DNA of 64,000 bases from Cladopsammia gracilis (GCA_022457155.1 JAJGOT010000318.1:448001-512000), one strand, 5' to 3'; shown: positions 52,516-63,949, counted from the stretch's first letter. The notes: a model not told the origin generated them from the sequence alone. Program-made: numbers and translations.

Positions 52516-53085
52516 TCACCTTTTAATAATTTTGTTTATATCATTCTTTATCAATTCATAAACATGTTTCCACCAAGTCTCATAGAATTTTAATGTCTTC
52601 ATTGACTTCGTTACTTTAATACTCTTGTATGGAAGCTCAAGCATCCTAAATAATTGCTTGATAATAAATTTAATACTAATCATCCGTTTACGGTTATTGT
52701 TAACCTGCGATAATACTTCATTAACCAAAGCGAATATTCTCAGGATTTTCTGTCTATTATCATTACTAATTTGCACATGATTCTGTTGTGCTATATGATT
52801 GACCACATTCAAAATATGATATTTTCTTATATACACACTCTTTCTCGTCATTTTATATTTGTTATCATGGAAATCGATATATGGAGCTTGTAAATCATAT
52901 CCATTAACAACACCACAATTTTTACAAACATTCATTCCATTGTCATTAAACATATCTTTTTTATCACAACATGATTCAACAACTTCCGTATTTCTAACAA
53001 CATCTGCTAATCGTTGGTCACAAAAGGGACAGGTTAACTCTCCTGTATTCTTAAATTCGTCATGAATTCCCAAATTACAATTCAT
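52516..53085 (-). CDS. VLTF3-like zinc-ribbon transcription factor
   Basis: A 189-residue intact frame. The N-terminal 75 residues hold cysteine pairs CPFCDQRL (C19, C22), ESCCDKKD and VCKNCGVVNGYD, a TFIIB-like zinc ribbon. The block YIRKYHILNVVNHIAQQNHV, then IKFIIKQLFRMLELPY, follows the pattern of poxvirus late transcription factor VLTF3-like proteins known from large DNA viruses. It would direct late promoters of the element. It is the only gene of the right block on the minus strand and would be read away from the right terminus. Assignment comes from motif order, not from an alignment. Confidence 0.75.
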   Translation of the reverse strand: MNCNLGIHDEFKNTGELTCPFCDQRLADVVRNTEVVESCCDKKDMFNDNGMNVCKNCGVVNGYDLQAPYIDFHDNKYKMTRKSVYIRKYHILNVVNHIAQQNHVQISNDNRQKILRIFALVNEVLSQVNNNRKRMISIKFIIKQLFRMLELPYKSIKVTKSMKTLKFYETWWKHVYELIKNDINKIIKR

Positions 53086-53100
53086 TCTATACTATTATAT

Positions 53101-53378
53101 GAGATTATATTTTTAAAACAATAGCGCAGTTGAGATAGCGTTGGTCCAATTGCTTCAGAGAGTAAGGCATCTTCTCTAAACTTCAGAAATGACTTTCACA
53201 AATTAATAAACTCACTGAAACTCACTGAAACGGTTCACGATTGTGTAGTTAAAATGTGAAGCTTTTGATTGGTTGAAAAAATCATACGACTGTCTCATGA
53301 CCTTGAAACACAATATTATGACTCATTTTCCTGGGGGAACCCCCTATTGTATGACATCATCGACTTCCTGTGTCTTCT
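53101..53378. promoter_or_regulatory. Right subterminal region
   Basis: No gene. An AAACTCACTG unit is doubled near 53210-53230. Near 53330-53378 a G-rich/C-rich pair (CTGGGGG...CCCCCT) and TATGACATCATCGACTTCCT resemble the left subterminal repeat. The terminal repeat begins at 53379. Confidence 0.5.
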
Positions 53379-53665
53379 TGTGTCACGCAAAGGATTCTAT
53401 TATGTGGAATCACGCAATGAAATAAACGCACTTTGTTTTTTATAAAACATATAGTTTAATTATTTTATGGAAACATATAGTTTAATTATTTTATGGAAAC
53501 ATATAGTTTAATTATTTTATGGAAACATAGTTTTCCAAAAACTGGTTTACATTAAATGGAAACAAAAAACTGATTACCATCATAAGGAAAGTAGTGTTAG
53601 AGTTGGGTTGGTATCAGATCAAAAAAATATTTTTTTGATCTGGTGCCCCCAACTCTAAAACTACT
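53379..53665 (-). repeat. Right terminal inverted repeat of the Polinton
   Basis: The inverse of 10157-10442 with only minor differences. It ends CTAAAACTACT against the duplication CAGGCT. It contains the same terminal hairpin (AGAGTTGGG...CCCAACTCT) and a three-unit array of ATAGTTTAATTATTTTATGG. Confidence 0.95.
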
Positions 53666-53671
53666 CAGGCT

Positions 53672-54430
53672 TGCGTTAAATTTCCAGAAACCAGGGCCGG
53701 ATCTCTTACGCTGGTCGAGTGATTGAATATTTAACATAATAGAAGAGTGATCTGAGAATGGAGTATGTATGATATTACACTCGTTTGTTACATTAACTAA
53801 ATCGGAAGTTATTAGGAAAAAATCTAGACGGCTCTGTGACTTGAAAGCTTTGTCTCGCCACGTGAAAGACAAAGTTTGTGGATTTAGTTCACGCCAAATG
53901 TCCGTAAGGGCAAAGTGTGAGCAAAGATTCTCAATTTCTTTTATAACGGAGTGTTTATTTTTAGCTTGCTTAACGCTTTTTCTATCTTTAGGCGTTAGCG
54001 CGCAGTTGAAGTCTCCACCAATTATCAAATTATTATCTGCATAGTCAGCTAGCGTATTGTTTAGTTCTTGAAAAAACTTGATTTGTTGTGAAGTGTCATT
54101 TGGGGCATAAATATTGACAAGTACGAGGCGTTGATTATCTAATTTGGTGTCCAGGATTATTGATCTTCCTTGTTTGTCTTTGATACTTTTTATCACCTCT
54201 AACTTATACCGAGGATTTACAAGAATCATCACACCTTTGCTGTGATTGGATCCATGACTGTAAAAACTTTTCGCGCCCCATTCCGATTCCCATGTGTCTA
54301 TAGTTTGCTTGCTGCTAAAGGTTTCTTGGAGAAAATAGCAGTGAGCGGTTTGCTTATGAAGCCACTGAAAGATTTTTCTGCGTTTAATAGAGTTGTTCAA
54401 ACCTCTTACATTTAAGGAAATAATTTTGAA
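53672..54430 (-). pseudogene. LINE C ORF2, endonuclease domain (cut by the Polinton)
   Basis: Coding sense starts before the first internal methionine at 54400: FKIISLNVRGLNNSIKRR is readable from about 54436. The endonuclease motifs are CYFLQETFSS, YSHGSNHSKGVMILV, VNIYAPND, IIGGDFNCAL, RLDFFLI and SDHSSIML. The frame then reads FWKFNASL and meets the Polinton terminus. Residues after that in the open frame (to 53597) are encoded by the Polinton terminal repeat and are not part of the LINE protein. Confidence 0.88.
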
Positions 54431-54763
54431 GGTAATAAAAGAGAAAGTGTTGTAAATGAAACTGCGATGTTAATTAATTGACTTGAAGCTATTTGATAAA
54501 CAGTTTTTGGACTAATTTGTTGTTTTTGACTCATCCTGCGATATATCAGACTTGTATCTAAGAAGCAGGACATCAATACAGTACATATACAAAAGACACA
54601 AATAACAAAAGAAGCAATCTTGCTGCTTTTGTGCACTAACAAAAAAAAACACGTAATATGTAAAAAACCTTCCTGGGGGAATGTTGTTAAGCAAATTTAT
54701 AGTTCTTGCTGTGCGGAGTTCGATAAACCTCTCACAGGAATAAACAGTCAATCAAAGTCTCCC

Positions 54764-55591
54764 TTACCTCTTATTTTCTATCATTTCGCTTTTCATCTTC
54801 TTAAACTCTTCATCTCGCACTATTTTCACAATGCCATTCTCGTCAAGGTACTTCAGTGTAGCGGGATATGCAATGAAAACCTTTCTTTCTTGCCCTAGCT
54901 TCTTCTGTAGGTGTTTTTTATAGGGAACGAGCTCCTTTTGTCGTTCTTGCGTCTTCTTCGCGAAATCAGCCCCGATACCAATTAAGTTTCCGCGAAAGGG
55001 ATTATCCTTTAGTCTAGCAGCAGCGTTAGAGAGGATCTTGACCTTATCAGTGTATCGTAGAAACGCCACATGAATTGGTCTTGGTTGTTTCTTGTTGTTG
55101 TCCGATCGCTTTGTTGGTGTACGGTGAGCCCGTTCTATTTCTACTTGTCCACATAAGGTCTCTAGGCCCATGTGAGTAGCTATAAAACCCTGAATGAATT
55201 CTACACAATCTTGTCCTTCTGCTTTTTCTGGGACGTTGTAGAATACAAGGTTGTTTCGCCGAGACCTGTTGCGTAATTCTTCAACTTCGTTTTCTAGATC
55301 TTTAAGCTTCTCTTTCTCCGCTTTCTTCTCCATATCTTCTTTAATTTTTGTCACCTCACTGTTAACGGAGTTTAAGCCTTTTTCCAATTCAGAGACGTTA
55401 CCTTTGACGGTGCACATATCACTTACAAACTTAATTAAACGCTCGTTAATTTTGTCAAGCACGTTCAGCTTTTCTAATTTCATCTGTATATCTTGCATCA
55501 TCAAGATGGCGTCGTCGGTGAGCACTCGGGAATGGTTTTCTTCTTCAGAGCTTGAAACTCGCGACCACTTTTCGCTCGGTTTAGGTGGCAT
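54764..55591 (-). CDS. LINE C ORF1 (L1 ORF1p-like RNA-binding protein), intact
   Basis: A 275-residue frame beginning MPPKPSEKWSRVSSSEEENH. Residues about 30-115 are heptad-like (LEKLNVLDKINERLIKFVSD, then KEKLKDLENEVEELRNRSRR), a coiled coil for trimerisation. The RNA-recognition part follows with NLVFYNVPEKAEGQDCVEF, EIERAHRTP and RPIHVAFLRY. The C-terminal domain has FAKKTQERQKELVPYKKHLQ and a VFIAYPATLKY strand. This is the Transposase_22 layout. It is uninterrupted, unlike ORF1 of copy B. Confidence 0.88.
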   Translation of the reverse strand: MPPKPSEKWSRVSSSEEENHSRVLTDDAILMMQDIQMKLEKLNVLDKINERLIKFVSDMCTVKGNVSELEKGLNSVNSEVTKIKEDMEKKAEKEKLKDLENEVEELRNRSRRNNLVFYNVPEKAEGQDCVEFIQGFIATHMGLETLCGQVEIERAHRTPTKRSDNNKKQPRPIHVAFLRYTDKVKILSNAAARLKDNPFRGNLIGIGADFAKKTQERQKELVPYKKHLQKKLGQERKVFIAYPATLKYLDENGIVKIVRDEEFKKMKSEMIENKR

Positions 55592-55754
55592 CCTGTAGCT
55601 TTTTAGGTTACGTTTGGTGATAGAAAAAAAATATATATTGAAGCGAAATTTATCGTTCTAACCGGTTTATGTTGGAGCGCTTAAAAAGCACGTCTATTCA
55701 ATTGGCCCTCTCGTCCCAATTCAATGGAACGGTCTCTGAAAATATATATAGCTT

Positions 55755-56480
55755 GGATTAAGCGCATTATATAGAAACTAGCGATGCCTCATGGAAAGCT
55801 AGCCCAAACTATGCGGTCAGTCAATCTGGTGGTGTTGATTTTCTTGTTAAATGCGACTATGACTTAAAGTCTCTCCACCTAGAACACCTCCCGGAATTTT
55901 ACCGCACAGTTCTAGGTTACTGGTAGGAATTTAAACTTCTAACCAAAAGCGAAGAGAAATCCACGAAAGATCAAATTATCTGGAACAATCGCAACATTCG
56001 TCTGGACGGAAAGACAATCTTCATTAGTGATTGGTTTTTATTAAAGAATTAACTATATTAAAGACCTGCTTAATGCAAATTTTGATTTTCTATCTATCAC
56101 AAGTTAAAAAAAATAATAAAATAGAATTTCCGTTTACCGTGTATTACGACCTCGTAAAAGCCATACCAAAAGAATGGAAGACATCTTTCCGCAGCACAGC
56201 CCACACCGACGGCTCAGCTCCCAGAGCTGCTACACCTCCAAAACTTTTTTCCACAAAATCAGCATACTCTAAGTTTCTGGACAAAAGATACTCAACTCCA
56301 ACAGCCTAACCCAAAATTCTAAATCACGGCTTTACTAAAGTATAAGAAAACATTCATCATGTTTACATGCTCCCATTTCGTATCGTGAAAGAAACAAAGC
56401 TTATAATCCACTCAAAATTATTCATGGAAACTTACCCACACAGAACAGTTTGTTTCGCGCTGGCTTGGCAAAACACGATT
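55755..56480 (+). pseudogene. LINE ORF2 C-terminal relic (another copy)
   Basis: Plus-strand fragments in changing frames read SLHLEHLPEFYRTVLGYW, DQIIWNNRNIRLDGKTIFIS, IPKEWKTSFRST and, near 56380-56470, KAYNPLKIIHGNLPTQNSLF. These correspond in order to the region after the reverse transcriptase in the other LINEs here (LPKFYEECFKS; MVLWNNKFICIG; LPAEWREAL; FQYKLLNRCLV). Stops and frameshifts are frequent, so this is an old fragment with no boundaries resolved. Confidence 0.6.
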
Positions 56481-56692
56481 AATACCTCTTATTAGCCGAG
56501 TTGGAGGTCCGTACCGTAAGTTACGGACCGAGTTTTATTTTCATTGATTTGGTCCAAGCGTGCTTCGCGCGGGGGCTATAAATCGAGGAAAAATCAAAGG
56601 CTCCTAAGAGCCAACCCGTGAATAAGAAATGCTGACGCGTAACGCAATATTGCGGTAAGCCTATGTTGTCACACTGACACGGTTCAATATAT

Positions 56693-58445
56693 ATACTAGA
56701 AATACGTGTCTCGCAGAACCTCGCGAAGCTCGGGGGAGGATGCACTGCAAAATTTTAGCAATGAGGGAGGGAGAGATGGAATTTCTGATTTGACTGGAGA
56801 GGTTGAATTGCATGCCAGCAGTGGCCCCGAAATTTAAAGTTGAGACATTTTCGTTCCTTGTCGCTTCCATTTAACTTGTACTTAGTACCCTGTCTTCCTA
56901 AAATAAAATAAATGGGAGCTGGTACTGGTCAGTTTAGAGTTTTGAGCTGTGGGTCGCTGTAACTGCTATGGGACTGGGTACTAAAATATCCTCAGGCCTT
57001 CCCTCCACCCCCCCCCCCCCCAAACCTACCTTCATTAATTGTTGTCAAAAGGAAAATTGGTCTGAAAGTGGATTTATAGTACTGTTGTGGACATGGGTCG
57101 AGGACAATATGCAGTGTATGTGTTCTGTTTATTTTGATTGGGTGAGAGTTTTTTATCACGAATACAGCTAACTCCTGCTGTCTCGATTAAATTCCATTTT
57201 TGAAGCTTGTGAGTGCTATCTCCCAAATTAACCTGTTCCCTTTAGATACTGCTGTAGTTTTTGTTCTATATACTGGGTATCAAATAATTGCCAACCCAAT
57301 TCACTATTTGCTAGAATGGTTGAGATCGCAGGAGTTTACTGTTGCTGAAGAGTGATGTTGCACTAAAAATAACAACTCAATGGTGGTACAGTTGTAGTAA
57401 AAATAATAATTTAATCTTACTCAAAAACAGAAATGAGACTACAGTAACATAGAATAGTAAAACCTCCTAACATACCATAGATAATAGTTATTAAATGTAG
57501 CATTGTCATATGCATACAATGTTATGTAATTTAAGCTTATATCAAAGTTTCTTAGTGGGCTTAGTGAGAATTTCAATAAACATCAATTTACAGTATGAAC
57601 TTATATTAGAGAATGGTTTCCAGTGTTTGAGTACTAATATATTATATTGAAAAACAGGTCGTCTTATCATCTGCCTGTCAGTTGTTTAGGTACTTAAATC
57701 TTGCTTTTTGCAAAAGATAGATTAAAGAATAATTTATAGAGGGTTGTACTGTATATAAGCTTACGCTTACTTGCCTGTAAATGTAGGTTGTTCAAATTGA
57801 AGAGCATTGGAAAGCGAATTAAAGTGTGTTGATTTGAGCTAGATTTCTGAATCGTTCTTCTTCTCTGAACCTTTCTTGTAATCTGTGTTTGCTTTTCCCT
57901 ACCGTATGAAAGATATTCGTTACGAGTATTTAGCTGATCGTGCAATTCTTGCTGCCTCTCTTTGCGTCTATCTTTCAGTCGGTGTCGGTGTGCCTAGGCT
58001 CTTCGAAGTCTTTCTAATCGATGCTCACGTTGCTTCTCCGTTGCTCGATCGCGGGGGAATTTCAAGTCGCCGTTCTCGCTCCAGCGGAGTTTCGGTGGTT
58101 AATTGTCTCGGGCAAGGATTTCCAGCTACTTTTTGAACCCAGTGTTGTTGTTGTTGTTTCTCATTTGCATCAGAAATTGGTCGTGTTTCACCGACGATGA
58201 GTAAAGAATAAACCCGTCAGCCCGGCCGCCATTAATCGGGTGTAAACATGAGAGCGTGCCATTGTCAGCAGTCGCGATTTTTGTTGCCAGGCAACTGCCG
58301 GACACCATCAAGTATATAAATATATATATATATATACATATATATTTTTTTTTTTTGCTCGAATTCGTGTGGCTCAGCTCCCGAGGGCCGACAAATTTAT
58401 TAACCTCGCTGCGCTCGGGCCTTCGAGCCTTGCTTCGCGAGGAAT
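56693..58445 (+). repeat. Dispersed repeat, copy 2 (copy 1 at 43118-45300)
   Basis: The start (ACTAGAAATACGTGTCTCGC) and end (GGCTCAGCTCCCGAGGG, then GCTTCGCGAGGAA) match copy 1. The middle keeps the C run near 57009-57020, AAGGAAAATTGGTCTGAAAG, CAATAAACATCAA and the GTTGCCAGGCAACTGCCGG segment. About 400 bp present in copy 1 are missing. Confidence 0.75.
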
Positions 58446-58449
58446 AAAC

Positions 58450-58525
58450 TTGTATATAATATATATATATGTATAATATATATATGATTATACATATATA
58501 TATATATTTTTTTTTTTTTTAAAAT
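58450..58525. repeat. TA-rich microsatellite and T-run
   Basis: AT dinucleotide stretches interrupted by GTATAATA, then a run of T/A. A similar TA run lies at 58313-58345. Confidence 0.9.
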
Positions 58526-58529
58526 TAAA

Positions 58530-58710
58530 TGTAAGGATTTTTGACAAATGCCAAAAGAAAAATACGGTACATTACTTTCATAATGTTCAGTTTAAAGAAG
58601 AAAGAAGAAAAAGAAAAAAAAAGGAAGGCAGGAGCGAGACTCGAACCTGGGACCTTTCGACAGACAGTCCGCGCTTTACACCATTCGGTCACCGTGATCA
58701 CTGGCATAGA
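58530..58710 (-). repeat. tRNA-like SINE unit 1
   Basis: On the minus strand, from about 58705, the sequence reads GTGACCGAATGGTGTAAAGC (A-box-like) and, 35 bases on, AGGTTCGAGTCTCGC (B box GGTTCGAGTC). A pyrimidine-rich stretch (TTTCTTTTTCTTCTTTC) and a tail follow. The head resembles a leucine/serine-type tRNA with no folded 3' half or CCA end. It is a SINE head rather than a tRNA gene. Confidence 0.6.
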
Positions 58711-58984
58711 ACAGCATAAATTTAATTACTTCAAGGTAGACACGCATCAAAACGTGTGTCTCGGTTGAAAAATCCTTTTTGATCGATTTTATCGTTGCAT
58801 TAAAGACTCCAAATGCGAAACATCTTTAAGCTCATTGTTATTCATATTTTTTACAACAATTTAGTTACTGTTATTGCTGGGTTAATGCGAGGATTCAAGT
58901 TCTCGGTTGCGAAATGCATTTGTACTAATTAAGTTTACAGCTGAGTGATGGAACGAGTGATTGGTAACGTAATATTGCGGGTTT

Positions 58985-59175
58985 TTTTGGAAATTAAATG
59001 TAACGACTTTTCTCGAACGCAAACAAACCAAAAAAACAGTAATTTTCAGTTCAAAGGAAAAAAAGAAAAAAAATCCGTCCTGACAAGAATCAAACTCACG
59101 TCCTTCAGCTCTATAGCCTGATGGCTTACACACTGCGCCAACGTAAATATGCAGAAAAAGTTTACATCTGAGTGA
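58985..59175 (-). repeat. tRNA-like SINE unit 2
   Basis: On the minus strand GTTGGCGCAGTGTGTAAGCC (A-box-like) and GAGTTTGATTCTTGTC (B-box-like) are followed by TTTTTTTCTTTTTTTCC and TTTGAACTGAAAATTAC. Unit 1 has the same order of parts, so both seem to descend from one SINE family, about 450 bp apart. Confidence 0.55.
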
Positions 59176-59316
59176 TGGAACGAGCGAGTGAGTGAGTGAG
59201 TGAATTGGCCGCCGTTACCAGTAACCTGTTCATTATGCTTGCGCGTATTCATGGGTTAAAAACAAGAATCCGTAACTAGTACTTACGGTACGGACCAAGA
59301 AAACGAGGCTAATAAG

Positions 59317-59853
59317 ATAATTATTATATCTCTAAATCGGAGATAAAGGAAATCCTTTTAGTCAAACGATGAACGGCTTCATTTGACTGACGTATGTTAC
59401 AAGAAAGCAAAGAGCAAATTTTATTGGCTTTCAAAACTAGTGTGATCGGTCCTCGATAAGCATGTAAGCTTTATACTCGAGAAAATTGTCAATGCTTTTT
59501 TATTCGCGGCTAATCAGTTTTTTGCTAAAGTTATTGCTTAAAGGAGAAGTTCACTCCAGAAGACACCCTTTTTCTTTCCACTAATAAAAAGTACATATAC
59601 AGATAGGCTACTGACCAAAGTTTCAACTTCTAAAGAGCTTCCAATCTCAATTAAATCCTTATCCAAAGTATTCCAAAAATCGTTTTGAATACCGCCATTT
59701 TTAACCATATGTAGCAGCCTGGCCTTGAAATGTGACGTCATTCCGTCCAACTTGAAGTGACTCATTTTGTTTACTACACTGAAATCATGGATTAAGAGGG
59801 TTATCGAGCGTCCCAGCCGCATTTCCCGTTTTTGTAACCTGACATGTTAACCC
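59317..59853. other. Spacer; one open frame of doubtful meaning
   Basis: A minus-strand frame of 94 codons (59822-59538) is open, with SHFKLDGMTSHFKARLLHMV in the middle. It has no recognised family and its setting is repeat-like, so it is not annotated as a gene. Confidence 0.35.
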
Positions 59854-59867
59854 ATTTAGTTCCATAC

Positions 59868-62800
59868 CGTGCTTTTCCAGTTATCAAACTCCAAATACTT
59901 ATTACATCTAACGGCCAGTGTATTGTCACTTGCAAATTAGTCATTATGTATTTAAATAGCGATGGGTGAAGTTAATTTTAAGTTAATATCGTTAAATGCT
60001 CGAGGGATTCGCGATTTTCATAAGCGCAAATCTATATTTACATGGATACAAAAACAAAGAGTTGACATAGCATTTATACAAGAAACATATAGCACGCCGG
60101 ATATAACTAATGAATGGAAATATCAATGGCGCGGAGAAATGTTCTTTTCTCATGGAACAAACCATAGGAGGGGAGTGCTTGTGTTATTAAAAGATGACCT
60201 GCATTTTGAAGTGAAAAAAGTAAAAGAAGACACCAACGGCCGATATATTCTCATAGAAGCACTCATACAGGAATCACCTTTTTTACTTTTGAACCTGTAT
60301 GCACCTACTAAAAGTAATGATCAATGCATTTTCTTTGAGGAAATCACTTTGGCTTTGCACGAAATAAATATTAATGCTGACCCAGACTCGCAAATTATAA
60401 TTGGAGGGGATTTCAATGTACACTTAAATCCTGCTCTTGACAACTACGGAGGGAAAGCGGAAGCAAAAACATCAGCAAAAAAGATAAGAGATCTTATGCT
60501 AGCGTACGACCTGATTGATAAATGGAGATTACGTAATCCGGACAAAAAACAGTTTATGTGGAGACAAAAGAATCCACTGGTGCAAAGGCGTTTGGACTAT
60601 TGGCTTATTAGCAATTATATTCAAGAAGACATTGTCAAAGCTGAAATCATTCCTTCTATAAAATCGGACCACTTAGCAATCACTATCAGTATCAACAGTC
60701 TTGAAAATCTTCCTCGTGGCCCCTCATACTGGAAATTTAATTCAAGCCTTCTTGAAGACGAAGCTTATATACATCTTATAAATAATAAATACCCCCAATG
60801 GCTGACGGAATTTTCTGAGGTAAAAGATAAAAGAGTTTTATGGGATTTGATAAAATACAAGATCAGACAAATTACCATAGAATACAGTAAAAACAAAGCT
60901 AAAGAGCGAAATATTCGTTTTACTGAATCGGAAGAAAAACTGAAATACTGGGAAGAGAAATGTAGCCTTGATCCATCTGAGGCACATATCGACCAGCTAG
61001 AGTGCGCCAAGTGTGAGTATGAATCGCTTTATGATTACATAGTTCAAGGGAAAATCATCCGTTCTAGAATTAACTGGTATGAAAAAGGTGAAAAAAACTC
61101 AAAATTTTTCCTGAATCTTGAAAACACGTACTAGATCTACTAAAACTTCAGTCCGATGCCTATTAAATAATGAAGGCAAGTCAATCATAAAATCAAAAGC
61201 TATTCTTGACGAATTGAGAAACTATTATCAAAACCTTTATCAAAACCAAGATCCGACTGAAAGTGAGGCAAGTTCTAAGGATTTTATAGCCAACATGCCC
61301 ATGCCGATATTAACCGACGACGATAAATCACTCTGTGAGGGAGAATTGTCTTGTGCAGAATGCCTCGCCTCCTTACAAAAAATGCCTAATGGTAAGTCAC
61401 CTGGAAACGATGGTCTGACACCAGATTTTTACAAAACATTTTGGAACCTTGTGGGCCAGCAATTAACAGACTCCTTAAACCATTCATACACTCACGGGGA
61501 ATTATCAAATACACAAAAACAAGCTATGATTAGGTTAATTGAGAAAAAAGGCAAGGATAGGCGTTACATTAAAAATTGGAGACCGATCTCACTATTAAAT
61601 GTTGATGTTAAAATAGCCTCAAAAGCACTTGCCCTGCGTTTAGAAAAAGTACTGCCAAATATCATAAATGACGATCAATATGCCTATGTTAAAGGCAGAA
61701 CTATTTTCGATGCTGTCCGCACTATTGAGGACATTATGGAATACACGAAAGTTAAACAATTACCTGGTTTAATGATTGCCCTAGATTTTGAAAAGGCGTT
61801 TGATTCCCTAAGTTGGAAGTTTCTGATTGACACCTTAATTTCTTTCAATTTTGGTGAGTCCTTCATCAAATGGGTCAAAGTATTATACTGTAATATTTCA
61901 AGCTGTATCCTTAATAATGGTTTTTCGACTCAATTATTTCAAGTTCAAAGAGGTGTTAGACAAGGTGACCCGTTGTCACCTTACCTCTTCATCATCGCAT
62001 TGGAAGTGCTGTTAATCAAAATCCGAACAGATAGTAACATAAAAGGTATTCAAATTGGCAATAAGGAAACGAAATTAACTGCGTTTGCCGACGACTTAAC
62101 CACTTTTCTTAATAACACAGTCTCATTCAAACATCTTTCGAACACACTCCACCAATTTGGTATTTGCTCTGGTCTAAAACTGAACGAAGAAAAGACTGAA
62201 GCCTACTGGCTTGGTATCAGCCACAAAATCAATCAGCCCCTAAACATTGAGAAAGTTAACGAGCCAATTAAAATCCTTGGCATTTATTTCACTTACGATT
62301 GGCGCATAAAGCAGGAGTTAAATTTTGACGCAATCCTGAAATCACTTTAAAAAACTTTAAACTTTTGGCAGTGGAGAAATCTCACCTTGTTTGGAAAAAT
62401 CCAAATTATCAAAACCTTTGCAATACCGAAGTTGATGTATCGCGCATCTCTTCTTCATTTGAATAAAGACCTCATTAAGCAAATTAACGCTATTATCTAT
62501 AATTTCGTTTGGAAAGGTAAAGACAAGATCAAACGTCTATCCTTGGTATCTGATTATAAGGATGGAGTATTACGAATGCCTCATATCGAATCAATTAATA
62601 AACACGCAACGGATTCTTTGTCTTAAAAAAATATGCAGAGGACTATTACAGCCCGTGGAAAATTATCCTTTCAAACTATCTGAGGGACTACGGTGGTAAT
62701 TTCCTTTTACGCTGCAATTTCAACCCTGCGGACCTCCCAAGTGATCTCCCGAGATATTATCTGGAATGTTTTACACTATGGTCCAAATGTATTGACAAGG

Positions 62801-63949
62801 AAATTTCCACACGCGAAAACGTCCACGAGCAAATTCTATGGAACAACCAATTTCTGCGCATTGATAACAAAACTACATTTAATAGAAAATTAATTGACAA
62901 AGGTTTTGTTTATGCCGGTGATATTCTGTTACCCAACGGCAAGCTAAAGCCGTGGAATTTCTTTAAAGAAAAAGGGCTTAATTTAAACGAATTCATATTA
63001 TTATTAGGAATATCAACCTCATTCCCAAACTCGTGGAAAAACATTCTTAACGCAAGCGTAGCTAACCCTCGAGACCAACAAAACCCCGACCTAACAAGTC
63101 TGGATCATATTTTGAAAATAAATAACGAATCTGTCAAGGTCAAAGAACTATCCACAAAGAAACTGTATTGGGGAATTATTGAACAAATACGTCTCTGCCC
63201 ATCTGCTCAAGAGAAATATGCTACATTAAATAATAACCGAAATCTTGATTGGAAACAGATTTATTTAATCCCACATCAGGTTACGCTAGATACAAAAACT
63301 AAAAACTTCCAATATAAAATACTAAATAGAATAGTATTTACAAATAAAATTATGTACAAGATGAAATTATGCGATACACCTATGTGTACCTTCTGTGAAA
63401 AGTCGGAAGAATCCCTCGAACATCTCTTTCTTCACTGCCACTTTAGCAAAGAATTCTGGTTGTCTGTTGTTCGTTGGCTAAATAGCATGAACATCATTGT
63501 GCGGATCTTGAACGACGAAGACATAATGTTAGGTCTTGTCGAGAAAAGAAAGCATTGGTCATTATTAAACCACATCATTATTGTCGGGAAATTGATCATT
63601 TATCAGAGCCGTTTAATAAAAACAAAACCAAAATTGTGCAATGTTATAGCTAAACTAAAATACATAGAAAGTATAGAACGATCCATTTCGAAAAAGAATG
63701 GCAGACACAAGTTTCACGTTCAGAAGTGGCAACCCATAAATAACAACAATAATAATCAGTAAATTGTCTCAATCAATAACAAAACTGGTAGGACACAATT
63801 TATATAGCATATGATACTGGAAATTTTATGTATAGTGTGATGTAAGCACGTCGTAAGAAAGTAATGTTTAAGTCAAGTAATGTGTATGTAGTACAATGTA
63901 AAGTAACATACAGCATGGCTATGCAAAACTATAAAAAAAAAAAAAAAAA
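59868..63949 (+). mobile_element. LINE copy D (L1/Tx1-like), ORF2 only, 4.08 kb
   Basis: The element begins about 94 bp before the ORF2 start and ends in a 17-18-base A run at 63933-63949. It is flanked by ATTTAGTTCCATAC at 59854-59867 and 63949-63962, a 14-bp duplication whose first A is shared with the A-tail. ORF1 is absent, so it is 5'-truncated in the inter-ORF spacer or was copied without it. It is a distinct subfamily from A/B and C. Confidence 0.93.
59962..63762 (+). pseudogene. LINE D ORF2: endonuclease and reverse transcriptase, broken three times
   Basis: Frame 1 (59962-61134) starts MGEVNFKLISLNARGIRDFH and has FIQETYST, SHGTNHRRGVLVLL, IIGGDFNVHL, RRLDYWLIS and SDHLAITI, the endonuclease. 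Frame 2 (about 61125-62350) has SPGNDGLTPDFYKTFW, WRPISLLNVDVKIASKALA, VRQGDPLSPYLF and the catalytic FADDLTTF. A stop (TAA) at 62348-62350 interrupts it, after which the same frame goes on to about 62610. Frame 3 (about 62610-63762) holds the C-terminal part with CTFCEKSEESLEHLFLHCH. Lesions are thus a frameshift near 61125, a nonsense codon at 62348 and a frameshift near 62610. Confidence 0.93.

Larger units (their letters stand above)
53666..55620 (-). mobile_element. LINE copy C (L1/Tx1-like), upstream (5') portion
   Basis: Reading leftwards, an intact ORF1 (55591-54764), a spacer of about 360 bp and the endonuclease part of ORF2 end exactly at the Polinton border. The remainder continues at 10156-9351. 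The codons on either side (FNASL here, LLEDE beyond the Polinton) match the same place in LINE D, so no LINE sequence was lost at the insertion. It is a different subfamily from copies A and B. The 5' end is not sharply defined. Confidence 0.92.
56488..59316. mobile_element. 2.8-kb TIR element, non-autonomous
   Basis: CTTATTAGCC at 56488 and GGCTAATAAG ending at 59316 are inverse. Further inside, GGTCCGTACCGTAAGT (about 56506-56521) is inverse to ACTTACGGTACGGACC (59281-59296). No transposase frame is visible. The interior holds dispersed repeat copy 2 and two SINE-like units. No convincing duplication flanks it. The superfamily is not determined. Confidence 0.65.

Noticed and set aside
53597..53671. 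The C-terminal residues of the open frame that begins at 54400
   Set aside because: They are encoded by the Polinton duplication and terminal repeat, not by the LINE.
58625..58705. A functional tRNA gene
   Set aside because: A- and B-box-like motifs exist, but the acceptor stem and 3' half do not pair and a pyrimidine tail follows directly, so a SINE head is more likely.
59538..59822. A 94-codon minus-strand gene
   Set aside because: No recognisable domain and a repeat-like setting; kept only as a note in the spacer entry.
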